Source: Phallusia mammillata
Lineage: Eukaryota; Chordata; Ascidiacea; Phlebobranchia; Ascidiidae
DNA: 64,000 nt
NCBI GenBank assembly: GCA_003260075.1
Contig: QLIY01000470.1
Coordinates: forward strand, 58,950-122,949
Direction: 5' to 3'
Below are positions 26,461 through 39,300 of this stretch, one piece after another (position 1 is the first letter of the stretch; every line of letters begins with the position of its first letter). The notes beneath the pieces are model-generated. The model was not told where the DNA came from and ran no database searches. It worked only from the letters and a program-made list of their open reading frames with translations. A program made the translations under genes and the position numbers.

Positions 26461-29400
26461 AACCGGATTGTAATGGACGTGGCACCTGCGTGGCAGAGGA
26501 GCCTGAAACCGGAGTCCTCTTTGATATCTTTGGAAGAGCTGAATGGTCTCCGGTCTGCAAGAACTGCTCAGACGGTTGGATGGGCCCGGCTTGCAACGAT
26601 CCTTGTGTACATGGAACCCAGGTGCGAACATATTTTGTATGAAAGCTTGTGCAAATTATATAACTTGTATTGTGATTTATTGTCAGGTGCCAGCTGACAG
26701 TGGTAACTGTGAGTGCGACCCTGGTTGGTCTGGCGTAGGATGTAACTCAGAATGTTCTGGAAACGGGAAGATCGTGGACGGATTCTGCAAATGTTTCTAC
26801 CATACGGGATTCAAAGGAGAACTTTGCGACGTACCAGGTCAGCTTATACTCCTTTTGAATGTTTAAAACCCAGTACACACGATTTCTATTATTTGCATAC
26901 AACCTTGTAAAGTTGTATTATCGCCTTATCCAAATTGAATTATAAACAGATGCGTAATTAACATAATCATAGATCATACATGCGATAGTTGACATATTAA
27001 AAGTATACACCAATTAAGTTTAACTGCACATCAACTGCAAATGAACAAACTGAGTATAAGGTCATGTAAGTAGCCATTTGGCACATGGACAAAATCAGCC
27101 ATACATGACACTCAATTAAACATACACAAAAGAACAACTATTAAATTGAGTTTAACAAACTTATTGCTCAGTCCGGTTAATTGCAAAAAAATGTATGGAT
27201 GTAATAGATGAGTGATAAACCGAAATCGTCCGCAGTACGTTTAAAATCTATAATCTGTTTGTAGGTTGTCCTGGCCTGGATCTTGTAGATTGCTCTGGAC
27301 GTGGTGATTGTGATACAGCGAATGCTGAGTGTACTTGTAATCCAGGATGGAGAGGAATCGGATGCGAGTATCCTGATTGTCCAGGTTTGTTAAACATGGA
27401 TCTGCATTATGGTGATAAGTGAACAACACGATACAAAATACTGCGACACTAGCCCATATTTACCCTTGCTACATGAATGCCAAATGTTAGATTTCAAACC
27501 TTTGTCTTAAAAAGTTACGAGCAAAATGATAGGGTTTGTAAAAGAATTAAAAGCAAAAGCATCATTATTAGGCATTTGTAACGTTAAATATTGCTTAATA
27601 TTGCTAACAGGTGCGCCTGACTGTCATGGCCGTGGAACATGTGATTCGCAAGTCGACCCTCCTGTGTGTGTGGACTGTGAACTGGGTTGGATGGGAATTG
27701 ATTGCAACTCGCCATGTGTGCACGGTGGACAGGTTAGTTTCAAACCAAGATTTCCATCAGCTCCGGGTTCTTTGACAACCAACATTCAACGGTTGCCGCC
27801 TAAAACTACAGATCGGCTAAACTAATCAAGCCCTTGGGATCTGATTATAATGTTAATTACTTCCTTGTGAGCTCCCGCCACATATCGCTTTATAAACGGT
27901 GTAGCTGCAGCGGGTTCAGCCATTGTTCATCAATTGTGCCTGACACATTTTTGCGCTCCATAACATTTTAACGTTGCGTAGCGATTTCTGGCTTGGTGAT
28001 GGTTTTAGTGCAATTGTGTTACTATGTTGTCTTTCACCAAGCGAAATAAACTTAACTTAACTCATTAAATCGCAAACCCTAACCCTCAAACCTGTGTATT
28101 TTTAATTTTTTCAAAAAAGTATAATTTGCCCGCAGCGGCAGAGAGTGATTGGTGGAGTTTAACATGACCTAGTGGGCTAAGTAGACGTGTAGTTTTTAAA
28201 TTGGATGTAACCGACATTTGACAACCCGCATTTTCTAGGAACCTCCAAACAGTGGAAATTGCTCATGTGATCCTGGTTGGTCGGGTGTTGGATGTAATTC
28301 GGAGTGTTCGGGACATGGAACTGTAACTGATGGAGTTTGTGAGTGCGATTATGCTTCTGGATGGAAGGGACCGTTGTGTGACGTGCCTGGATGCCCCGGA
28401 ACTGGCGGAATCGATTGTTCTGGAAGAGGTAACATAGCAAAGTCACCTAGACCTGAAATGAGAGGGTTGTTGTTTTCTTACTAAACGTGTAGTTTACAAA
28501 TTTAATTCAGTCAAAACATATTAGCTACGATCAAGCGTGGTCTTGGCACGAAGTGTTGATGCCGAATTGAGTTTTCTTATTCCTATATCCTTTAGCGAAA
28601 AAGAAACCAGCTAAATTCATTTCATTGCACTCCGCACTTTTAAAGAATAAACAACTGGACTGCTATGACAAGTTCTCAACCTTTTTCACGTGTTTACCTT
28701 TTGGCAGATTTCGATTGTAACACCCAAGTTTTTTTTCACGCTAAAAATTTAGCGCAAAAAACCCAACTTCGCTTTTCCAACAAAACTTGTCACTTTCATT
28801 GGCCCCTAAAGCACGCCACCTTACCCGGGTTAAAAAAACCTTCTGCTATTGGCAACTGAATTCGACAACTTATTTTGAAAATATACAGGAACATGCAACA
28901 GCGCTTTAGCGTTTTGCGAATGCACACCCGGATGGATTGGCATCGGTTGTGAAAGACCTGACTGCCCTGGTAAGCCGGATTGCAACAACCGCGGAACCTG
29001 CGACGGAACGAACTACGACCCACCTCGATGTGCTGATTGTGAGCAGGGTTGGATGGGTGACGGATGTGAACAAATCTGCGAGCATGGGACGCAAGTTCCA
29101 CCGAACAGCGCACAGTGTGTTTGCGACAGTGTAAGTTACTAATTTGCTGATGAAGTGAATTTTATAAATTAGCTTTCTTTGCTGTCGATTTTGTTGGTGT
29201 GTTTTGATTCAGTAGGAATTTACGCATGCTTTGCCTTCAATTAGGAAACAGAAATAAGAAAATATGTTTATTTATTTAAAATATTTTCAGTGCTATTCTG
29301 GCTCCGGTTGTAACCCCCCCCCCTTAGTTACACTACGTTTTTAAATGTAAAATATACTTGTCATAGGAGGTGTGGTTTCTTTTTTTCTTTAAATTGCCGT

Positions 29401-32400
29401 AATTGTACAAAATAGAACACATATAACAAGTAATCGTAAGCCTATTGGATAGTTCGTTCTTTCATGAGTTTTATATTTAAATACATTTGGCTTACAATTA
29501 TGATATCGTTTTAATATAACAATGACTGTGCATTTAATACCTAATCATTGTATCATTTTCAGTGCTATTCTGGCTCCGGTTGTAACGCTGAGTGTTCGGG
29601 TCGCGGTAAATGTTCAACAAACGGAACAGAGTGTGAGTGTGATACTGGATATTGGGGAGATTTGTGTGAAATCAAAGCTTGTCCCGGTGACACAATATCA
29701 TGCTCAGGTCATGGAACATGTAATGCACAGGAACAGGTAAACAATAGTTTTAAAAATCAAAGTAGAGCAGCGGCTTTTAAGTGAGGATTCGTAAAAGCAA
29801 AAACAAAAAGATTTTATAGAGGGCTGAAGCGAAAACTCTACGTGGGGGTCTATATTTATTGTGAACCGGTGCTACCAAAGGGCACCTGTATTCTAGAACT
29901 GAATTTATTTACTTTATTTTGTTAGGTTTTGCGCGTAGATATGTTAAGTTTTGATTTAACAATACGTTGCAAGCGTTTGAACAATCTAATAAACAAGGGT
30001 TTATAAAAAAATGTTCATGTTACCTCTTAAAATTTTAAATGCTCGAGCATGTGTTGTCACATGGTATAAACTTGTGCCTTTGTTTGTCAGTAATGTAGTA
30101 CTTTCTACAACTTTTACCAGATAAAGTACTGTTGTACGAAACATTACCCCCCCCCCCAAAGCTTGTCCCGGTGACACAATATCATGCTCAGGTCATGGAA
30201 CATGCAATGCACAGGAACAGGTAAACATTTGTTTCTAAAACAACATGTACTATTGAGCAGTGGTTTCCAAGCTGTGGTTCGAGGACCTAATTTGAAAAAG
30301 GGGACCAGTGCTATACCAACAGATTTAAAACCACTGATGTAGAGCGTAGTAGGTGAAAGACATTTCCACCAACCCAATATACATTTTTGCAGTTATTTTC
30401 TCTTGCAACGTTTGGTCACAAAAGATTTGTTTTAATATTGTACAAGTTAAGTTGGATATTTTATCCCAGCTGACGCAAAACTGTCCAAAATGAGAAGTTA
30501 TTGTGTTTATTAAAGTAACAGACCGAGGGCTTTTAAATTTTGATTTAATAATACATTACAAGAATTTAAATAAGAATTTAATAAAGAATGGTCAATAAAT
30601 CAATGTTCATTTTAAACCATTTCAAATGCCTGATCATGTTGTCACAAGGTACAAACTTGTGCCTTTGATTATCAGTAATGTAGTACTTTCTATAACTTTT
30701 ACCAGATGTAGTACTGTTGTACGAAACATTATTCATTTAGCAGTCAACAAATTTTATAGGTTTGCCTCTGCGACGAAGGGTGGTCAGGCGACGGTTGCTC
30801 GCAGCCTGATTGTCCCGGCGAACCGAACTGCAACGGCCGGGGTATCTGCTCCATTAATCCCTACTTTAAATTTTTGCCTGATCAGTTCGATGTCGGCGCT
30901 TTCGTGAACAGACTCGTTACCATTCCTCACTGTGTGAAATGCGAGAGTGGATGGATTGGGGAGTCCTGTGGAACGCAGTGCGTTAATGGCGAACCAGTAA
31001 GCAAATTACAATACTGTTTGTTTCTATTGCACCGCCATTTTAGCGCCTAAAATACATCTAAACAAATTGTGCTTCACGAAGAATTGGAGTAAATAATACA
31101 GTATTCGGTATCGAGCGTTGCAATTTAATTAGGGCGCAACAAATCTGGTAAACGTCCCCCCCCCCATTATGTGTTTTGCAGTCGAGCGACGGTCAGACTT
31201 GTGTTTGTCATCGTTGCTACAGCGGCCTCGCTTGCAACATTGAATGTTCCAACCAAGGAAAATGTGATCCCGATCTCCAGGAATGTGTTTGTGATCGAAA
31301 TGTCGGAGATGCTTGGGTCGGTGACAAATGTCAATTCCAAGGTAACTTACCGGAGCAATCAAACGTTAAATGGCCGTTTTCTGTTGCCCCCCCCCCTCAC
31401 TTAAACGCACAATTGAGATAACGCATATTTCACTAAAACGCATATTTCCCTGAAATCCCAAATAAACGCATAGTTTGCTCAAACGCATCATTCAGATAAA
31501 CCCCCCCCCCCGAAAAATGATCTGCAAAAGCTGAACCGAAGTGTGTATAGTTGTTTTCTACAATTGACTAATTCATCCCAAAATTGAGCCTTGTATAAAA
31601 GTATAAATGCGAACCCCGAAAGCATAATTCGCTTCAACGCATCATTCAGATAAACGCATAATTCACTTAAACGCATACGCCCATTTAAACGCATACTTCA
31701 CTTTAACACATACGCCCACTTAAACGCATAATTCCCCCCCCCCGAAAAATGATCTGCAAAAGCTGAACCGAAGTGTGTATAGTTGTTTTCTGCAATTGAC
31801 TAATTCATCCTAAAATTGAGCCTTGCATAAAAGTCGAAATCCGAACCCCGAAAGCATAATTCGCTTCAACGCATAATTCACTTAAACGCATCATTCAGAT
31901 AAACGCATAATTCACTTAAACGCATACGCCCACTTAAACGCATAATTCCACTTAAACGCATAATTCCACTTAAATTGCATAATTCACTTAAACGCACAAT
32001 TGAGATAACGCATATTTCACTAAAACGCATAATTCCCTAAAATCCCTAATAAACGCATAGTTTGCTCAAACGCATCATTCAGATAAACGTTCAACCCCCC
32101 CCCCTAGCCATATATTTGCAAGTCCAAATTTTGGGAAACCGCTGGAGAAATTAAAAAAACACCTTAAAAAAACACTGTGTATGAGAAACGCATAAACGCC
32201 CGAAACGCATGAACATATTAGGCACTTTTTTCTGAGACCATGTTTTGTTAGGTGGATCGGTGAAAATAATTTGGCATAAATATAATTTGCATTCCATCTA
32301 CGAAATCGGCTATTTGTTAAAATTAATCCGATTTGTCAAATATTTAATGTTGTGGGCGCATCAAACTTTTTGCCCCCAAGTTTTCTTAAAAAGCCTTAGT

Positions 32401-33314
32401 GTTTTTTGCAATTAGACGTGGTGTTTTTTAGGTTGTCCTGGAAAGGATGGGTCGTGCAATGGCAACGGAGCTTGTTCGGATAAAAACAGTCAGTGCGAGT
32501 GTTACCCTGGATGGGAGGGTGACGATTGTGGAACACCATCTTGCCCGGAACAATGTAACGGACATGGATCTTGCTTGGACACGTATCCGAGACGCTGCAA
32601 GTAAGTATAACTAAGCATGGCGTGATCCAGCTAATAACCGAGTCCTACCATTTTGATGCCCAAGGTGCGACCAACAAAATGCCTGAGAAGATTTTGTAAA
32701 CTTATATTACTGCCTTCTATGTTTAATCATTTTCTTCTTGTAACTGATAAGTTTGATGTCTTTTTCACGGGTAAAAATCAGTAAATTATCGTGTTTAAAT
32801 GTTTCAGTTATGTACTCGTTTATATATCTCCCCCCCCCCATTATGTGTTTTGCAGTCGAGCGACGGTCAGACTTGTGTTTGTCATCGCTGCTACAGCGGC
32901 CTCGCTTGCAACATCGAATGTTCCAACCAAGGAAAATGCGATCCTGATCTACAGGAATGTGTTTGTGATCGAAATGTGGGAGATGCTTGGGTCGGTGACA
33001 AATGTCAATTTCAAGGTAACGTACCTGAGCAATCACACACGTTAAATGTTCGTTTTCTGTTTACGTGTTTGCATATATTTTCTCGCTTCCTATGACCATG
33101 TTTTGATATATTTTTCGGTGAATTTTTTTTACAAATAAAGTTTGCATTCTATCTACAAAATCCTAGTAAATTGATTATTGGAAGCATTCCCTATTTTGTT
33201 ATCATTCTTGTAACGATTTTCACCCACGAAATCAGATCTTTAGTAAAATTATTTCTATTTATCAAATATTAATTGGTTTGAGTACATCAATCTTTTCTCG
33301 CCTTAAACTATGTT

Positions 33315-33347
<33 letters not shown>

Positions 33348-36300
33348 TTTGCCTTAGTTTTTGTTGCGATTTGAAATGGTGTTTAGGTTGTCCTGGTAAG
33401 GATGGTTCGTGCAACGGCAACGGAGCTTGTTCGGATAAAAACAGTCAGTGCGAGTGCTACCCCGGATGGGAGGGTGACGATTGTGGAACGCCATCTTGCC
33501 CGGATCAATGTAACGGACATGGATCCTGCTTGGACACGTATCCGAGACGCTGCAAGTAAGTATGACCAAGCCAACCAATTACTCTGCGCCGTTTTGACGC
33601 TCAATGCCCCCCCCCCCCCGACCCTTAAAAGTTGGGAGAAGAAGTTTAAAAATAACGTTATTCTAATCCTCAAACGCCTTTTTTGAGGTCTAGTCTGTTA
33701 TAGGTAAAATTCAGGAATATATTTCTTAAATGTATCGGTGTATATGTTTGTACATCGTATCGGCATTTGTTATGCACGTGTGATGTTACCAAAGTCTAAA
33801 CGGACGCCGTAGTAGCTCTAAAAGTATGCAGGTTAAGCCCATCAATATGATCCCCCCCCCCCTAGTCATTCGTCATGCTTGTAACGAAGCCTAAACAAGT
33901 CATAGTTGCTCCGAAAGCAGTGGGTACCCGACTAAACCCTTGTATGTCAGGTCAATCAGTCTTATCGGCATTGCCTGTATAACATTGTTAGTACTTAGGA
34001 GGTCATTCTTATGTGGATTTATTATTCCAAGGTGCGAATCAACCTGGGGTGGAGAGTTCTGTGATCAGCCATGCGTGAACGGTAGCAACGTGGACGGATT
34101 CGGTTGTGTCTGTGAAGCTTGTTATGCTGGAGTTGGTTGTGACTCTGTCTGTTCAGGTACAGTATTTTTTTCAGCAATAAAACTGCTGTTGCCTGTATCT
34201 GTTAGAATTAATAAATTAAAAAATCAGTTGGCCTAACTACATTTTATATAATCATTCACATTACTTTCGGCAGCAATATTGTACTCACATAACCTTTTTA
34301 GTTAGTAATAAGAATCACTTAGCTCTAAGTAAAGTTGTTAACTTTCAAATACTTTCATCCAAAAGTTTTACTGATATCTTGGAGTTTAGACCAAGTCAGC
34401 CTGCAATACCACTTTGTAATGGTTCGATTTCAGAAGCTTCTATTCTTTTAAAATTTTGAAAGTCTCTATTCATTTACAGGCGTTGGTGAATGTCTGCAAG
34501 GAACAAACGACGCCCTATTCTGCCGTTGTTACTACGAACTTGGTTTCAAGGGACCGACTTGCTCAGTGCCTGGCTGCCCCGGTTGGCCATTGGATTGCAC
34601 AGGACATGGACAATGTAATCTTGCTGACAAATCCTGTCAGTGCGATACTGGATGGAAGGGAGTGGCCTGTCACGTGCCAGACTGTAGCGGTAAGCTTTTC
34701 GTTGTGTTGCCTTAAATATTTTTGTTTTGTTGACGTTTTGAAAGAATCTAAGCCAGAATGTTGAATCAATAAATAACTTCTAGACCTTTTAATAAAAATA
34801 TCGCCGATTTTAAGTCAAATTAAGCTGTTCTTAACTCAGGTCAGTAGTTGTTGACACCATCATGATAAAAACATGTTCATTTTACTATTTGCAAACTGAA
34901 GTCATCACCTAGCAATTGTAAGCATTTTAAACTAAATTGAAATTGGCAAACAGTCAAATACTCGAAAAATGTATGGATCAAAAGACTTTTCTTGCACAAC
35001 AAACATTTTCGCAACTAAAAGTCGAGTCGTCACTTTTACTGGATTGAATCACTACTAAATCTTTTCCTTGCTATAGGTTCACCAGACTGTTTGGGACGCG
35101 GTACCTGCAACCCGCCTCGTTCCTTGGCTGATGGTGCTTCCCCAACTTTGGATACTCTCTACCAGTTCCGAGAACCCTACTGTCAGTGTGAGAACCCGTA
35201 TATGGGCGACAGCTGCGAACTAACTTGTGTGAACGGATCGCCTCAAAGAACTTTAAACGGAAGCTGGTGGTGCGAGTGCGACCCGTGCTACTCCGGAGAC
35301 TCTTGTGATAAACTCTGCAACTTACAGGTATTTATTGCTGAATTTGTTAGCTTTAACGAAGTTGAGTTGTGTATACGAACATAATGTATGTGTGCGTGTT
35401 GCATATTTGGTGTTTTTAAACTCTCCAAAGTCATATGCCATATGTAACAGGCGAAGTGTAGGTCCCGTATGCCAAGTCTGCTTTCCAAATCGGTCATTTT
35501 TTCAACCTGACAGCGACTTACCATGAACGTATATCGTTTTAGGGCAATTGCACTGCATCTGGCATTTGCGATTGCGGTTTCAACGGCTGGCGCGGTGACG
35601 TTTGCGACGTACCCGGCTGTCCAGGCAACCTGATCGACTGCAGTCGTCATGGTGACTGCAACAAAGCGGCAGGAGTTTGCGTGTGCGTTGAAGGCTGGTC
35701 CGGCAATGGGTGTCACCCCCCCCCCAAGCTGGTGGTGCGAGTGCGACCCGTGCTACTCCGGAGACTCTTGTGACAAACTCTGCAATTTGCAGGTATGCAT
35801 TGCGAAATTTGTAAGCTTTTATGAAGTTGAATTGCCTATAAGACCATAATCTGTATTTGTGCGCATTGCATATTTGAAGTTTCAGATCTCTATGACAAAG
35901 TCTAACAAGAGTCATATGCTATGCGTAACAGACTAAGCGTTGGTCCGGTCTAACGACCCTGTTTTTTATATTAGTCACTTTTACAGCCTGGCAGTGACTT
36001 ATCATGACTGTACAACTATTTAGCCCCCCCCCCGACGGGATCTCGGTGCTCGAAAGCTTGCCAGTGTGTGAATGCGAACCCGGTTTCTATGGAGTGGCGT
36101 GCGAGTACAGATGCGCCAATGGAAGCATCGATGAAGTTGCGCAAAACTGTTCGTGCGCTCCTTGTTATCACGGCCACGCATGCGATGTTCTCTGCTCGGG
36201 CGTCGGTTCTTGTACCAGCGAAGGAACTTGTCTTTGTGGATTTGACGGAGGTCGAGGAGAATTCTGTGACGAACCCGGATGCCCAGGTTAGGAAGATGAG

Positions 36301-39300
36301 GTGGATTTACACCAGTGTGTGTTCAAACTTGTTGTCGCATACACAAACAACGCTTCAAGTGTATTTTTAACCACAGACAATTAGTAATATTAGTTATAAA
36401 ATGAAAATATTTTTGTTGACACTTTGTACACATCTTTGCCATCATTTGGACTTTTTGTTAACACTTTTTCCACAATAAGGCTTTATGTATAAAATGCTCT
36501 CTCTATGCTTTTGGTCGTTATCAACACGAACATTACCCCCCCCCCAACACTTTTTCCACAATAAGGCTTTATGTATAAAATGCTCTCTCTATGTTTTGGT
36601 CGTTATCAACACGAACATTCCTACTTTAATCTTGCTTTCTACCTGTTGTCAAATACAAATAATATTTACTGTTTGTTAGGAACCAACGGATTGGATTGTT
36701 CCGGTCACGGCACATGTATTACATCCACGGGACAATGTTTCTGTTCTCCTGGTTGGATTGGAGAAGGATGTCACGTGCCGTCATGCGTCGATGACTGCAA
36801 CGGAAGAGGCGAATGTTATCCGAGCGACCCGAGTTCACTGGCTTACAAACGAGGTTTATTATTTTTTTTAAAAAGCCTTTTTTTACCGTCTAAATTTAAA
36901 CCCCCCCCCCGAGCGACCCGAGTTCACTGGCTTACAAACGAGGTTTATTATTTTTTTTTAAAAGCGTTTTTTTACCGTCTAAATTTAAGCGTGATTACAT
37001 CATAGCGTTCTGTGGGGAAACATAGAACTTATTCTTTTGTGAGACCCTGCGTTCAATTTAACATTTTAAGAAAATAATCTTTTTTGAATAATTCTAGGCC
37101 TAAATTTTAAACCTACTTCTGCTTTATCCCAAAAAATCAGTTTGCAAAAGGGAACAGGCATCAACAATATGTACAGAACACAATCATATAGGTTGCTAAA
37201 TTTCTTATCAGGGAGTTCAGTAACATGCCATTTGATTTTCCAGCAGCGTGTAATTAAATATGTATATTTTTCAGCAATCACGCCGTATTGCCGCAACTGC
37301 GCCGAAGGTTGGATGGGAACATCTTGCCAGACGCGCTGTGGCCCAGAACACGGTCGTCAGGTGCCAATGGACAGTGGCATGTGCCAGTGTGACGCTTGTT
37401 ACCATGGCACGTCATGTGACATACTGTGCGGTAGTCAAGGCAACTGCACGAGCGGAGAGAACGCGATGTGTGACTGCACCGACGAACAAGGACTGAACGC
37501 AGGGTGGTGGGGAGATTACTGCGACCAACCAAACTGTCCCGGAATCGGTAAGTCTGTTGATTTTTAGGACAACCGTTTTGCACCAATTTCAAAACATAAC
37601 CAAATTCTCATGGAATCGGCATATTGTTAATTGTTGAGACAAAATTGTGTGCAATATTTACCAAACTGTCTTTGCAATATTTACCAAATTGTCTTGGAAT
37701 TTACTTTCTTTAAAATAAAATTTTAGTTAAGACGATTAAATCTAGTGTATGGACTAAAGACGGTTAATTAAACAAATGTAAACACTGTGCTTAAAATACT
37801 TTGTTATGGTGCTTGTTATATCAACTGTAATCACCTATATATTTTTTCAATTTACTACATTTAATTCTTCATGTATGTCCAGCTCTAAAGTGCTGAAAGT
37901 TTTATTCACGTGGACTGGGAACTGATCTGTTTTCTCAATGATGTGACACGTTGTTTGCAGGTGTTCCTTGCAGCAACAAGGGTGAATGTAACCTCCTCAC
38001 ATTGACGTGTTGGTGCAACCAGGGTTGGACTGGAAGTGGTTGCCACATACCTGATTGTCCTGGAGAACCAGATTGCAATTACCGTGGAACTTGCGATTCC
38101 TCGACTGAACCTCCTTCATGTGTTAACTGCAACGATGGTCAGTATTAGATCACCATGTATATGGTTTTGTACGTTTGACATTTGTATCTAACTCAGAGTT
38201 TAAAAAACTAACATTCGCTGTTTAATAAAAGCTCTTTGTGGCCCCCCCCCCTCCTTCATGTGTTAACTGCAACGATGGTCAGTATTAGATCACCATGTAA
38301 ATGGTTTTGTACGTTTGACATTTGTATCTTACTCAGAGTTTAAAAAACTAACATTCTCTGTTTAATAAAAGCTCTTTGTGACCCCCCCCCCTGCTTGCAA
38401 TCGGTTTTACATGGATTTAAGTGTGGGTGTAACTTGTATTGTAAAACTTAAGCGAAAATCTAAATCTGTTTGGGGTAAATTCACAGTCGCCTTAAAATAA
38501 GCTAACTGATTTAAAAAATGGTTGGTGATGAGATATATATCTTTTATATAGACTAAAATGTTAATTAGTTTTGGCAAATTGTTATTGTTCGATTAAAAAA
38601 GATTGGCTGACGCAAGTTCAGATACAACTTATACCATTTACTGTGTTAAAATCATGGTTGAGGCTGTTACCAATAAAATAACTGAAATAGCTAGAAACCT
38701 ATATTAAACTTTGTTTAACAAGTACCAATTTCGTAATAAAGTGTCAATACAATTGCGTGGGCGCCGGCACGTAGAAGGAAAAAGTGGGGCGCTGTGTAGT
38801 GGTGGTTGCTTTCATACAGCATGTGGGTTTAAAGTTAGCATTTTACCTTAGTAGGATTAAAAAACAACAGTTTGAATCGTTTTGCTACTGTCTTACTGTT
38901 TCCAGGTTGGTTCGGTGAGGCTTGCGAAACGCCATGTGCGTTTGGAACACCGAATGAGGAGGAAGGAATATGTGTTTGCGATTCCTGTCATACTGGACTA
39001 GCGTGTGACGTTGAATGTGCTGGACAGGGAAGTTGTCAGGATGGAAAATGTACTTGCAACTCCGCGTGGTGGGGTAAGAGATCACTATTTGAATCTGTCT
39101 CGTGCACAGAAAACAGCAAAGAAAATAATGCTGTTTACTCAGTTCAGGTACGGTAAGAAAATCTAAATTTGGGAAATTTGCCTAAAATTTTGAAAAATTT
39201 TGGAAAACTTTTTGCAAGGGGAAATTCTAAAAGAATTCAAGTACAATTTTAACATAATTCGTAATAAATTTGTAGGAGTTAGGAATATTACCGCATAGCT

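Noticed and set aside
28074..28096. Telomere-like AACCCTAACCCTCAAACC
   Set aside because: Only two partial units inside an intron; no array.
31400..32100. CRISPR-like array
   Set aside because: Short direct repeats follow each other without unique spacers, in a eukaryotic intron; it is a minisatellite.
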